Below, one piece after another: positions 34,657 through 43,353 of a stretch of DNA of 64,000 nt. The DNA lies in NCBI GenBank assembly GCA_913778505.1, contig CAJYWD010000036.1:1-64000 (forward strand). The letters are read 5' to 3'. Numbering within the stretch: the stretch's first letter is position 1; each line of letters starts with the position of its first letter. A program made the translations under genes and the position numbers. Origin of the DNA: an uncultured Chryseobacterium sp. GTDB taxonomy: Bacteria; Bacteroidota; Bacteroidia; Flavobacteriales; Weeksellaceae. The notes under the pieces were generated by a model, which searched no databases, had not been told where the DNA came from, and worked only from the letters and a program-made list of their open reading frames with translations.

Positions 34657-35856
34657 ATGATAAAATCCACATTACCAATTATTTTGACTTTAACCACGGC
34701 GCTATATTCCTGCCAGGGCAAAGGCAAACCAAGCGAGCCTACAGCGCGGGAAGAGAAGCCAAATACAGATTACAAACCTGCATTTCCCGGCCAAACCAGA
34801 ATTACTCCCGTTAAAACTAAAACGCCTTACCAAGTTGAGATTATCAATAGTACCCTGGGAAAACCTTGGGGAATTATCAATTTGCCGGACGGCAGATTTT
34901 TAATCACTGAAAAATCCGGTTATATGAATGTCGTATCTGCGGACGGAAAACAGGTGATGAAAATTGACGGTTTCCCAAAAGTGGACGCCAAGGGTCAAGG
35001 CGGCATGCTGGACGTTGCTCTGGATCCTGATTTTAAATACAACAACATCATCTACTTCAGTTTTTCGGAACCTTACGAAGGCGGGAATCACACGGCTGTG
35101 GGCAAAGGAAAATTATCTGCAGATATGAAAACGATTTCTGATGTGAAAGTTATTTTCCGTGCAACACCTACTTACGATGGCGATAAACATTATGGCAGCC
35201 GACTGGTTTTTGATAAGGACGGAAATCTTTTTGTCAGCACAGGCGAGCGATCTGACAAACAAACCAGGGTTTATGCTCAGAAGACAGACAATTATCTTGG
35301 TAAAATCCTGAAAATTACCAAAGACGGCCAGCCGGCAGCCGGAAATCCATTTATTGGAAAAGCGGGTTACAAACCGGAAATCTTTGCCTATGGTATTCGC
35401 AGTCCTCAGGGATTGGCATTGGATGAAAAAGGTCAGCTCTGGGACATTGAAATGGGACCAAGAGGCGGTGATGAAATCAACCTGATCCAGGCAGGAAAAA
35501 ATTATGGCTGGGGCGATGTCACTTATGGAATCGAATATTCCGGAGAGAAAATCAACAATGGAACAACGCAGAAAGAAGGTACAGAACAGCCGGTTTATTA
35601 TTGGGATCCGGTGGTTTCGCCGAGCGGCGTAACTTTCTATACAGGAAATATTGAGGAATGGAAAAACAATCTTTTCATCGGATGCCTAAGCGGTGAGCAC
35701 ATTAACAGAATTGTCCTCAAAGATAATAAAGTAGTAGGCGAAGAACGGTTATTACTGGATCAAAAAGAAAGATTCCGTGATGTTTTGAATGGAATGGACG
35801 GCAATCTGTATGGCATCACAGACAGTGGAAAGCTTTATAAAATCTCCAGAAAGTAA
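34657..35856 (+). CDS. PQQ-dependent sugar dehydrogenase (soluble GDH/YliI type) lipoprotein
   Basis: A 399-residue protein with a lipoprotein signal (ALYSC) and a six-bladed beta-propeller of the GSDH family. Typical features are LGKPWGIINLPDGRFLITEKSG, QGGMLDVALDPDF, DKHYGSRLVFDKDGNLFVSTGERSD and YAYGIRSPQGLA-like AYGIRSPQGLALDE. VVSPSGVTFYTG is seen near the end. The family oxidises aldoses in the periplasm with PQQ and Ca2+. No PQQ-synthesis genes are in this window, so the cofactor may be taken up from outside. The TAA stop is part of the terminator stem. Confidence 0.9.
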   Translation: MIKSTLPIILTLTTALYSCQGKGKPSEPTAREEKPNTDYKPAFPGQTRITPVKTKTPYQVEIINSTLGKPWGIINLPDGRFLITEKSGYMNVVSADGKQVMKIDGFPKVDAKGQGGMLDVALDPDFKYNNIIYFSFSEPYEGGNHTAVGKGKLSADMKTISDVKVIFRATPTYDGDKHYGSRLVFDKDGNLFVSTGERSDKQTRVYAQKTDNYLGKILKITKDGQPAAGNPFIGKAGYKPEIFAYGIRSPQGLALDEKGQLWDIEMGPRGGDEINLIQAGKNYGWGDVTYGIEYSGEKINNGTTQKEGTEQPVYYWDPVVSPSGVTFYTGNIEEWKNNLFIGCLSGEHINRIVLKDNKVVGEERLLLDQKERFRDVLNGMDGNLYGITDSGKLYKISRK

Positions 35857-35897
35857 AAAGAATCCGTCTCACAACAGAAAGTGAGACGGATTCTTTT
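35856..35897. terminator. Bidirectional terminator between convergent genes
   Basis: A 17-bp perfect stem (35856-35872 with 35881-35897) and an 8-nt loop, with T residues on the plus strand and A residues on the other side. It serves both the sugar dehydrogenase and the TonB-dependent receptor gene. Confidence 0.92.
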
Positions 35898-35911
35898 ATT
35901 GTATTGGAAGG

Positions 35912-38377
35912 TTAGAAATTAAACATAATTCTCGTAAACACCTGTCTGCCGGCAAATCCCATTTGCACAGGATCAAAAATACCTCCCGATTCCGTGTTTC
36001 CCGCAGACACTGAGCTGATCTGCTTGGTCGGATACCTATTGAAAATATTTTTGCCTCCTAAGATCCAGCTAAGATGCTTGCTGAATTCGTATCCAAAGGA
36101 TAAGTCTGTAGTGGTTTTCGGGTTGTATATCTGATAATCATCGTCTCCATTATATCCGATAAGAGTAACCTTGTCAAATCTCACAAACTGAATATTGGTG
36201 TTGAATTTCCCTAGTTTGTAATTAAGGCTTAGATTTATCTTTGTTTTTGGTGCTGATGCCAGAATAAACGCTCTTTCGCGTGCGCTGAGGTAAGTATCCT
36301 CCAGACCTTTCAGCTTATCAGATGTGTGTACATTGAGGATTTTCATGTGGTTATAGTTGCCGGCAAGCGTTGCGGTCAGCTTACCCGCTCCAATATTTTC
36401 ATTATAACTAAGAATTACATCCACACCTTTGGAATCCGTATCAACAGCATTTGAAAAGAATTGAGCCTGGTTGATGCTTTGATCCAGATTACCGCCGGTA
36501 GCAGCCAGAAGTATATCGCGGTTAAAAGTTCCTGTAAGTACAATTCTGTTTTTTACCTTGATGTAATAACCATCTACGGTCGCCGTAAATTTCTTGGAAT
36601 TGAAGGTAAAGCCAGCGCTTGCGTTGTCGGAAGTTTCCTGTTTCAGCTGAGGGATGCCCACCGCTGCTGCAAGACTGCTGTCATTGGAAGCAAGAAGAAT
36701 GGTTGTCAGCTGTCCCGCCTGGAAGTTCGTAAACTGAAGACTATAATATCTCTGAACCAGCGAGGGCGCACGGAATCCGGTAGAAACGGATCCGCGGAAT
36801 GCAAACTGTGGCGTGATAGCATATCTTGTAGAGATTTTTCCGTTTAGCGTACCACCAAAATCGCTGTAGTTTTCGTAGCGGGCGGCTGCGCTTACCATCC
36901 ATCGTTTAGTAATATCCAGTTCGGTGTCTACATATCCTGCGATATTATTCCTATTCTTACTTAGATCATTAGAATAACCCGGAAATCCCTGCGACCCTCC
37001 TGGCCTGTAGCGTACAGGATTGGTATCCGGATCTGTGCCGGTCCCTGGAACTGTTACATATAAGCTAGGATCCGTAGCGATAGTTACTACATTTCCGTTC
37101 ACGTCATACATCGCATAGGATGCTTCATCTCCTTTGATTATTTTGAAGTTTTCGTAGCGGAATTCTGAACCAAACGCCACGTTCAGCCCCTCCAGCACAT
37201 CAAATGATTTTGTGGCGTTGAAACCTGTGGTGTTCTGAAGCAGAGAATGTCCTCCTGCATTGAAGCTTGTCGGTGATTTTAGACCAAGAGTAGCATTAAG
37301 GGTATTATCGACCTCATACATAAATCGGTTATTTCCCAAAGCATTGTAAAAATCCACGCTCCAGTCATCAACTTTAAATTTTAATCCGTTATCAAATGTA
37401 TAATCGCTGATCTTTGTGTTTTCTATCGGATTGAATCCGTTGGGATATATTTCCGGAATATTTCCGTCCGCATCCGCAGACCTGGTCCAGGCATAGGCGT
37501 GCGTGTTTCTGTAGGAATAACCGGGTTGAGAGTAAAATGTAAGATGATGGGAAAGAGGAACTTCTATATTCCCAAAGAAATAGACATTCCGTGATTTTGC
37601 ATCACCGAAACGCTGCCTGGGAGCCTGATAGATATCCCGATTGGCATTTCTGATAGCATAATCCTTATCCAGAAACGATAAGGTGAAATTTCCGAAACCT
37701 CCTTTTGTTCCGATTTTGATTCCATAATTCCCGCTAAAGTCCAGAGTGTTGCCATCCAGTTTTCTATCAGAGACGACATCATTATTTTTTCCGGGACTTC
37801 CGAATACATTAACACCGTAGAAAGCATTACCTTCAAAACCGTGGTTCCTGTCGTTCAGCACGACATTTATCACTCCGGCGATAGCATCAGAGCCATATTG
37901 GGCAGAAGCACCGTCCCGCAGGATTTCGACTCTTTTTATAGCAGCAGTTGGGATGGTATTCAGATCAGAGCCGGTATTTCCACGGCCTCTGGTTCCGAAC
38001 AGGTTAATCAATGAAGACTGATGGTATCTTTTTCCATTGAGCAGAAGCAATGTCTGATCCGGACCCAACCCCCTGAGCGTAGCCGGATCTACAGCGTCTG
38101 CACCATCCGAGCCGGATTGCTTATTGGAATTGAAAGAAGGTGCCGTAAACTGTAAGAGTTGATTGACATCAACCTGGCCTGTAGCAGCACTGGCCTGCCT
38201 TACATCTATAATATCTACAGGCACAGGCGTATCAACTGCTGTTCTTTTCTTGTTTCTGGAACCGGTAATTACAACCTGGTCAATAGTGTTTTCTTTAGAT
38301 AGTGAATCTTTTTGCTGAGCTAGCAAAATACTGGAAGCACCCAAAAAGAACAGGGTGCCAATGTTTTTAAATGTCAT
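35912..38377 (-). CDS. TonB-dependent outer-membrane receptor
   Basis: An 821-residue receptor with a signal peptide (about 1-20) and a TonB box-like start IDQVVITGSR. The plug domain reads LLQFTAPSFNSNKQ then LRGLGPDQTLLLLNGKRYH, and VEILRDGASAQYGSDAIAGVINVVLND. The 22-strand barrel ends in the aromatic RIMFNF. There is no carboxypeptidase-like N-terminal domain and no SusD partner, so it is more like a siderophore or small-molecule receptor than a polysaccharide-utilisation protein. The substrate is unknown. A -7 box TATTTTTG lies 18 nt before the ATG on the minus strand. Confidence 0.93.
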   Translation of the reverse strand: MTFKNIGTLFFLGASSILLAQQKDSLSKENTIDQVVITGSRNKKRTAVDTPVPVDIIDVRQASAATGQVDVNQLLQFTAPSFNSNKQSGSDGADAVDPATLRGLGPDQTLLLLNGKRYHQSSLINLFGTRGRGNTGSDLNTIPTAAIKRVEILRDGASAQYGSDAIAGVINVVLNDRNHGFEGNAFYGVNVFGSPGKNNDVVSDRKLDGNTLDFSGNYGIKIGTKGGFGNFTLSFLDKDYAIRNANRDIYQAPRQRFGDAKSRNVYFFGNIEVPLSHHLTFYSQPGYSYRNTHAYAWTRSADADGNIPEIYPNGFNPIENTKISDYTFDNGLKFKVDDWSVDFYNALGNNRFMYEVDNTLNATLGLKSPTSFNAGGHSLLQNTTGFNATKSFDVLEGLNVAFGSEFRYENFKIIKGDEASYAMYDVNGNVVTIATDPSLYVTVPGTGTDPDTNPVRYRPGGSQGFPGYSNDLSKNRNNIAGYVDTELDITKRWMVSAAARYENYSDFGGTLNGKISTRYAITPQFAFRGSVSTGFRAPSLVQRYYSLQFTNFQAGQLTTILLASNDSSLAAAVGIPQLKQETSDNASAGFTFNSKKFTATVDGYYIKVKNRIVLTGTFNRDILLAATGGNLDQSINQAQFFSNAVDTDSKGVDVILSYNENIGAGKLTATLAGNYNHMKILNVHTSDKLKGLEDTYLSARERAFILASAPKTKINLSLNYKLGKFNTNIQFVRFDKVTLIGYNGDDDYQIYNPKTTTDLSFGYEFSKHLSWILGGKNIFNRYPTKQISSVSAGNTESGGIFDPVQMGFAGRQVFTRIMFNF

Positions 38378-38469
38378 TTTTCTTCATATTTACTTCAAAA
38401 ATAATTATTTTGACAATCAGAAGCTAAAAAAATAACATATTTTTCAATAAATTTATAGTTTAGTTAATA

Positions 38470-38493
38470 TGACCCCTATAAAATAAGGGGTCA
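38470..38493. repeat. Perfect hairpin upstream of the receptor gene
   Basis: TGACCCCT and AGGGGTCA pair perfectly around an 8-nt A/T loop. It is 92 nt upstream of the receptor start and 47 nt after the tsaB stop. No T run follows on the minus strand, so it is either a weak terminator of tsaB or a regulatory site for the receptor. Confidence 0.6.
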
Positions 38494-38540
38494 TAAGGTT
38501 GTTTTTACATAAATTTCTTATGGTTAAATGATTTAAAAAA

Positions 38541-39227
38541 TTAGTTCTTTTTTATGCGGTCAACTTTCTTGATTCCTTGAAAGTCTTTCAAATAAAAAGG
38601 TTCAAAATAAGCTACATCTTCAAAATCATTGCAATTATATTTCTCAACAGATTTTTTAATTAGTCCTTTTGCGGATGGATAGATATCCGCTCGGAATTCT
38701 GCGTGATGAAGATTTAATATTTCCTGTGCCTTTTTTGCGCCGTCTCCAATGAAGAGGATTTTTTTGTCAGCCAAGTCTGAAAAAGAAGTTTCATCGAGGA
38801 TTTTTGCTTCGGTCTCAGAAATCATCTCGCCTGATTGCCCGTCAAAAACCGCGGTGTAAACTTCCATTCTTCTGGCATCAATCAACGGAACAATCAACTC
38901 AAAACCCTGGTTTACAAATGCTTCCACCATGGAATCCAAAGAATTAACGGCTATCAAAGGTAATTTTAAGCCATAACAAAACCCTTTGGCAGAAGCCGCT
39001 CCAATTCTAAGTCCTGTGTAAGAGCCAGGACCTTTCCCGAGAGCAATGGCATCTAAATCTTTGAGAGCAATCTCTGCGCCCTCCAATGCCCACTCTACAA
39101 ATGTGTGAAGACTTTCGGACTGTTTGTAATTTTCGGAAACTTCCTCGCAGAGACATAATAATATTTCACCATCAGAAATGGCAACAGAACAGTTTTTGGA
39201 TGAGGTTTCTATGTGGAGGATTTTCAT
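38541..39227 (-). CDS. tsaB: tRNA threonylcarbamoyladenosine biosynthesis protein TsaB
   Basis: A 228-residue ASKHA-fold protein with ILHIETSSKNCSVAIS at the N-terminus and the family core GKGPGSYTGLRIGAASAKGF. It supports TsaD in making t6A at position 37 of ANN-decoding tRNAs. The other tsa genes are not in the window. The -7 box TACATTTG at 39239-39232 is 4 nt before the ATG. Confidence 0.94.
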   Translation of the reverse strand: MKILHIETSSKNCSVAISDGEILLCLCEEVSENYKQSESLHTFVEWALEGAEIALKDLDAIALGKGPGSYTGLRIGAASAKGFCYGLKLPLIAVNSLDSMVEAFVNQGFELIVPLIDARRMEVYTAVFDGQSGEMISETEAKILDETSFSDLADKKILFIGDGAKKAQEILNLHHAEFRADIYPSAKGLIKKSVEKYNCNDFEDVAYFEPFYLKDFQGIKKVDRIKKN

Positions 39228-39231
39228 TCTA

Positions 39232-39239
39232 CAAATGTA
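39232..39239 (-). promoter_or_regulatory. -7 promoter element TACATTTG (tsaB)
   Basis: Four bases (TAGA) lie between the box and the tsaB ATG. Confidence 0.58.
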
Positions 39240-39255
39240 AGAATTAAGAAAATAA

Positions 39256-39687
39256 TTATTTCAAACCCACACTCTGCCGGCTCCATAATTTCCAGATTCC
39301 TTTCTGTCGAATCCAGAATTCGAGGACAGATAATTTCATTTCAAAAATCTCGGTTTTATAAAGACCTTTCACAGCAATGATCCTTCGTACATTGGCAAAT
39401 TTATTTCTGAGTTTAAATTCCTTTAATTCTGTTTCTTTGACGGATTGATATTTTACTTTTCCGGATTCGAAATCTTTTTTAAAATCATCTTTATTCTGAA
39501 TCCATCCATTGGAATGTCCAAAGGAAACGTCATCAGAAAACAATTCTAAAATTTTAGAATCATTATTTTCCATCAACGAATCCAACTTTGAAATCTGATG
39601 CAATAATACTTTTTCCTTCTTCGAAAAATTTTGAGAAAATCCGAAAACGAAAAAGATTACAAATAAAAAACTAAAAACAGATTTCAT
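39256..39687 (-). CDS. Secreted NTF2-like protein
   Basis: A 143-residue protein with a signal peptide (FVIFFVFGFSQ) and a single NTF2/DUF4440-like domain: EKVLLHQISKLDSLMENNDS, LFSDDVSFGHSNGWIQNKDDF and LEFWIRQKGIWKLWSRQSVGL. Such domains bind small ligands, but the function here is unknown. Its ATG overlaps the stop of the SDR gene by 1 nt (TAATG), so they are translated together. Confidence 0.82.
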   Translation of the reverse strand: MKSVFSFLFVIFFVFGFSQNFSKKEKVLLHQISKLDSLMENNDSKILELFSDDVSFGHSNGWIQNKDDFKKDFESGKVKYQSVKETELKEFKLRNKFANVRRIIAVKGLYKTEIFEMKLSVLEFWIRQKGIWKLWSRQSVGLK

Positions 39688-40436
39688 TATTTCCTGTAAA
39701 TCGTTCTGGGCTCAGCCTGCGCTTTCGGATAAATCGTCATATCCGAGATGGAAATCCTTTCCGGAACATTAATGCAGTAAGCAATCGCATCCGCAATATC
39801 TTCGGCTTTCAAAGCTTCGTAACCGGCATAAACTGTCGCGGCTCTTTCATCATCGCCCTTAAATCTCACTTTCGAGAATTCTGTTTCCACAGCGCCCGGC
39901 TGGATGTTGGTCACACGGATTCCGAATTCCGTCAGCTCGATTCTCATCCCTTCAGAAATCACATCCACCGCTTTTTTGGATGCGCAATACACTACGCCAT
40001 TGGCATAAGTTTGACGCGCTGCAACCGAACTGATATTGATGATTTGTCCGTTTTGTTGTTCTTTCATCAGTTTAATGATAGGCTGAGAAACATACAGCAA
40101 ACCTTTGACATTGCCGTCCATCATCGCATTCCAATCTTCGATGTTTCCATCCGAAATCGGTTCCAGTCCGTGTGCGTTTCCCGCATTATTGATGAGAACA
40201 TCAATATTTTTCCAGTCTTCAGGCAGTGAATTGATCGCCTCAAAAACTTCATCCGAATGACGGACATCAAAGTTTAAACTAAATATTTCGGTTTGTTGCG
40301 ATAACTCAGTTTTAAGTTCGTCCAGAACGGTTTGATTTCTTCCGCAAATGATGAGTCTGTTTTTTTGTTGTGCTAATAAGATAGCTGTGGCTTTCCCGAT
40401 TCCGGAAGTGGCTCCGGTGATGAATATTGTTTTCAA
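39687..40436 (-). CDS. SDR family NAD(P)-dependent oxidoreductase
   Basis: A 249-residue classical short-chain dehydrogenase. The cofactor motif TGATSGIG is at residues 6-13, NNAGNA follows, and the catalytic Ser..YxxxK is seen as ISSVAARQTYANGVVYCASKK. The arrangement is closest to YdfG-type (3-hydroxy acid/serine) dehydrogenases. The start is a TTG, because no ATG lies before the nucleotide-binding strand. The NTF2-like gene follows with a 1-nt overlap. Confidence 0.9.
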   Translation of the reverse strand: MKTIFITGATSGIGKATAILLAQQKNRLIICGRNQTVLDELKTELSQQTEIFSLNFDVRHSDEVFEAINSLPEDWKNIDVLINNAGNAHGLEPISDGNIEDWNAMMDGNVKGLLYVSQPIIKLMKEQQNGQIINISSVAARQTYANGVVYCASKKAVDVISEGMRIELTEFGIRVTNIQPGAVETEFSKVRFKGDDERAATVYAGYEALKAEDIADAIAYCINVPERISISDMTIYPKAQAEPRTIYRK

Positions 40437-40464
40437 TTTTACTTTAGATTTAGGAATACAAAAT

Positions 40465-40531
40465 TAACGCAAAGTCGCAAGCATTTTTGATATAAGAACT
40501 AAAAAAGTCGCAAATAAAAACTTTGCGACTT
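40465..40531. repeat. GTCGCAAA inverted repeat with terminator function
   Basis: AAGTCGCAAA (40505-40514) and TTTGCGACTT (40522-40531) pair perfectly. On the minus strand the stem is followed by a T run, so it terminates msrB. A third unit of the same sequence (GCAAAGTCGCAA) lies at about 40469-40480. Confidence 0.75.
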
Positions 40532-40572
40532 AAATATTATTATTGAAGACATTTTGTGCCTTGCTATAAAAT

Positions 40573-41118
40573 CTACTTCTTGCTGTCTGGCTGAAAATCC
40601 AGACTGGCAGAATTCATACAGTATCGTGTTCCGGTTGGCGGTGGCCCGTCATTGAAAACGTGTCCCAGATGCGAATCGCAACGTTTGCAAAGCACTTCGA
40701 TACGTTCCATTCCGTGAGAGGAATCTCGTTTGTAACTGACGCCTTCTTTATCTGCTTCGAAAAAGCTTGGCCAGCCGCAAGTGCTCGCAAATTTAGAGTC
40801 TGAGCGAAACAGGTGATTCCCGCAAACTGCGCAGTAATATTCGCCTAACTCATCAAATTCATTGTATTTTCCTGTAAAGGGATATTCGGTATTGGCTTCT
40901 CTTGCAATGGCATACACATCCGGCGGAAGGATTTTTTTCCATTCTTCGTTGGAAACGTGTAATTTAGTTCGGTCCGTCCTGGAGTAATAAGGATTGTTGG
41001 CGTGTGTGTTATCTTCCATTTTAGTGGTTTGTGTAGGTTGTTTGGTTAAATCGACTTTTTTATGCGCGCACTGCTGCAAAAATAAAGTCATTATCATTAA
41101 AAAAATTACATTTTTCAT
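40573..41118 (-). CDS. msrB: Peptide-methionine (R)-S-oxide reductase MsrB, lipoprotein
   Basis: A 181-residue protein with a lipoprotein signal (LFLQQCAHKK). The MsrB domain is complete. The zinc ligands are CAVC and CKRC, STCGWPSFFEAD is conserved, and the catalytic Cys lies in GTRYCMNSASLDF. It reduces the R-form of methionine sulfoxide. The signal peptide puts it in the envelope, so it repairs oxidised periplasmic or surface proteins; its reductant there is not known. Confidence 0.94.
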   Translation of the reverse strand: MKNVIFLMIMTLFLQQCAHKKVDLTKQPTQTTKMEDNTHANNPYYSRTDRTKLHVSNEEWKKILPPDVYAIAREANTEYPFTGKYNEFDELGEYYCAVCGNHLFRSDSKFASTCGWPSFFEADKEGVSYKRDSSHGMERIEVLCKRCDSHLGHVFNDGPPPTGTRYCMNSASLDFQPDSKK

Positions 41119-41215
41119 CTGCTTATTTTTATTATTTTAAAGGTCAGATGGAACGCAAGCGTTTCATTTTATAAATTTACTAAACTCGATGTTGGATTCC
41201 ATTATCATAAGATAG

Positions 41216-42574
41216 TTAAACAAATGCACTCATTCCGGTAATTGAACGGCCGACAATCAGCGAGTTGATTTCTTTCGTGCCTTCGTAGGAATAAATTGCT
41301 TCTGCGTCGGCCACAAAGCGGGCAACATCGTGTTCCAGAAGAATTCCGTTTCCGCCCATTACTTCTCTAGCTTGTGCTACGACATCGCGCGTTCTCAGGC
41401 TGCAGAAAACTTTGGCTAAGGAAGCGTGTTCATCTTTCAAAATTCCTGCATCCTGCATTTCTGACAATCTGAAAACCAAGGTTTGCATCGCTGTCAGGTT
41501 GGACAACATTTCTACCAAATGTCCCTGAATTAACTGGAAAGACGCAATCGGTTTTCCGAATTGTTTGCGTTTTCTGGTGTAATCCAAAGCACTTTCATAA
41601 GCACCTCTTGCGCAGCCTGTCGCCATCCACGCCACACCGGCTCTGGTCATTTGAAGAACTTTTGCCGTATCTTTGAAACTATTGGCGTGTTCCATTTTCT
41701 GAGAATCTGCAACGAAACAATCTTTCATGGTAATCAGTCCGTTTTGGACAATTCTGAGAGCCATCTTTCCCCTGATTTTCTCAACGGAAAAACCTTCTGT
41801 ATCTTTCTCGACAATGAAACCCTTGACCTGATTATCATCCAAATCTCTTGCCCAAATAATAATAACATCCGCAAAAGTGGCGTTTCCAATCCATTTTTTC
41901 TGACCATTCAGAATCCAGCCGCCTTCTACTTTTTTGCAGGTTGTTGTCAATCCGCCTGCTGCACCCGAACCCACTTCCGGCTCCGTCAATCCAAATGCGC
42001 CAATCAAATCGAATTGCTGCATTCCAGGCAGATATTTCTGTTTCTGTTCTTCGGAACCGCACATATAAATTGAACCCATTGACAATCCTGACTGAACACC
42101 GAAAAACGTTGCCAACGATGCATCGACTCTGGCAATTTCCATGGCAATGACACCTTCCATCAGGAACGGTAAATTCGGGCAACCGTAACCTTCATAAGTG
42201 ACGCCGCAGAGATTCAGCTTTTTGAATTTTGGGATGAGTTCGTGTGGAAAATCGTCTGTGAGCCAATATCTGTTGACCAAAGGTTTTGCTTCTTTCTCCA
42301 TAAATTCCCGAACCTTTAGTTGAATTGCTCTTTGCTCATCCGTCAGTTTCATGTGCAGTTCATAAAAATCCCCATTGATGGGTGGTAATTCTCTTTTCTT
42401 TCCGGAAGAATCGAGCATTTTGGTAAGACTGTTCAGTTGGTTTTTATCAAGTTTTGAAAACTGAGACATGAGTTTTGGAAGATCCACATTTTGGGAAATA
42501 GCGGATAATTGGTCTATATCTATATTTTTCAAAAGGCTGATGATGCCTTTGATTTTGGAAACCGTGTTATTCAT
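41216..42574 (-). CDS. Acyl-CoA dehydrogenase (glutaryl-CoA dehydrogenase-like)
   Basis: A 452-residue flavoprotein. The first ~70 residues form a non-catalytic extension rich in Leu and Lys. They are followed by LTDEQRAIQLKVREF, the FAD/substrate motif FGLTEPEVGSGAAGG and GQKKWIGN. The catalytic Glu lies in YSYEGTKEINSLIVGRSITG. The pattern is nearest to glutaryl-CoA dehydrogenases, which act in lysine and tryptophan breakdown. I cannot be sure of the substrate without the flanking pathway. The gene stands alone. Confidence 0.88.
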   Translation of the reverse strand: MNNTVSKIKGIISLLKNIDIDQLSAISQNVDLPKLMSQFSKLDKNQLNSLTKMLDSSGKKRELPPINGDFYELHMKLTDEQRAIQLKVREFMEKEAKPLVNRYWLTDDFPHELIPKFKKLNLCGVTYEGYGCPNLPFLMEGVIAMEIARVDASLATFFGVQSGLSMGSIYMCGSEEQKQKYLPGMQQFDLIGAFGLTEPEVGSGAAGGLTTTCKKVEGGWILNGQKKWIGNATFADVIIIWARDLDDNQVKGFIVEKDTEGFSVEKIRGKMALRIVQNGLITMKDCFVADSQKMEHANSFKDTAKVLQMTRAGVAWMATGCARGAYESALDYTRKRKQFGKPIASFQLIQGHLVEMLSNLTAMQTLVFRLSEMQDAGILKDEHASLAKVFCSLRTRDVVAQAREVMGGNGILLEHDVARFVADAEAIYSYEGTKEINSLIVGRSITGMSAFV

Positions 42575-42636
42575 AGATCTGTTTTTCTGTAGAATGCAAT
42601 TAATATTCCTAAAAAGCTTTCCTAAATAGACTCTTG

Positions 42637-42819
42637 AACCACAAAAGGCACAAAAGATTAAGACCTAAGCTGATTTAATTGTTGAAAAAAGTACAAATAA
42701 ATGTACGTAATCTTTTATAATCAAAGATTTTCTTCTAATATGAACTTTTTGCGATAAAGATTATTTAAATCTAAAGTGACTAAAGAGCTATTATAAAAAC
42801 TTTTGTGCCTTTTGTGGTT
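42637..42819. repeat. 183-bp element with perfect 20-bp terminal inverted repeats
   Basis: The ends 42637-42656 and 42800-42819 (core ACCACAAAAGGCACAAAAG) are perfect complements. The inside is AT-rich and has no ORF, but has a smaller internal inverted repeat (AATCTTTTATAATCAAAGATT). A related hairpin is at 47656-47709. The right end supplies the -33-like TTTG (42811-42814) of the next promoter. No clear target-site duplication is visible. Confidence 0.8.
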
Positions 42820-42832
42820 CCTATAAATTTCG

Positions 42833-42840
42833 TAATTTTG
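42833..42840 (+). promoter_or_regulatory. -33/-7 promoter of the metal cassette
   Basis: TTTG at 42811-42814 and TAATTTTG at 42833-42840 are separated by 18 nt, the expected Bacteroidetes spacing. The ATG follows 7 nt after the box. The -33 half belongs to the upstream repeat element. Confidence 0.65.
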
Positions 42841-42847
42841 CAAAACA

Positions 42848-43219
42848 ATGCTGAGAAAGTTTCAATTGATATTAATGATTTTCTCTTTGGGGATTTTCGT
42901 ATTTCCGAAGCAAAATTTTAATACACAGTTGGCACAGAATTCTTGTTGTGAAGCTCAGAAATCAGATTCTGACTGTTGCAAAAAAGAAGAAAAAAAATCA
43001 GATTCCTGCCATCACGATTCTAAAAAAGAAAAAGACTGCAAAGACAATTGTACGACTTGCAAAACCTGCAGTTCTGGCTTCGTTTTTTCTGTTGTTCTGA
43101 ATAACTTTGACAATAAACTGAAAACATTGGTTTTCGAAATCAACAATCCATTTTCTTATTATTCACAATCGCCTTTAGCAAGGTCTTTCAATATTTGGCA
43201 ACCGCCTAAGCTTGGTTAA
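42848..43219 (+). CDS. Secreted Cys-rich metal-binding-like protein
   Basis: A 123-residue protein with an N-terminal hydrophobic segment (about 4-20) and a polar region with nine Cys and two His. These lie in NSCCEAQ, SDCCKKEE, SCHHDS, DCKDN and CTTCKTC, followed by a second hydrophobic stretch (FVFSVVLNNF). I do not know a named family. The Cys pattern and the next two genes suggest a periplasmic or membrane-tethered metal chelator (copper is the best guess). Confidence 0.75.
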   Translation: MLRKFQLILMIFSLGIFVFPKQNFNTQLAQNSCCEAQKSDSDCCKKEEKKSDSCHHDSKKEKDCKDNCTTCKTCSSGFVFSVVLNNFDNKLKTLVFEINNPFSYYSQSPLARSFNIWQPPKLG

Positions 43220-43228
43220 TTTTAAAAA

Positions 43229-43300
43229 TTTCTCACTGATTACGCAAATTTTGCAGATTTTTTGCAAATCAATCTGCTTAATCCGTAAAATCTGCGAGAA
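43229..43300. repeat. Dispersed inverted repeat (TCTCGCAGATT family), copy 3
   Basis: TTTCTCACTGATTACGCAAATT at the left and AAAATCTGCGAGAA at the right, with internal GCAGATT/AATCTGC units. It lies between the Cys-rich gene and the HMA gene. Confidence 0.72.
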
Positions 43301-43353
43301 TTAAATTTTGAAGATTTATTTAAATCTTAATTCAATAATTAAAATTAATCAAA

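Noticed and set aside
36461-36847. Plus-strand ORF of 128 codons inside the receptor gene
   Set aside because: Antisense to the barrel part of the TonB-dependent receptor, with no start signal or known domain.
39228-39244. BlaI operator in front of tsaB (TTCTACAAATGTAAGAA)
   Set aside because: The dyad is broken by an extra base, and the likeness comes from the -7 box TACATTTG itself.
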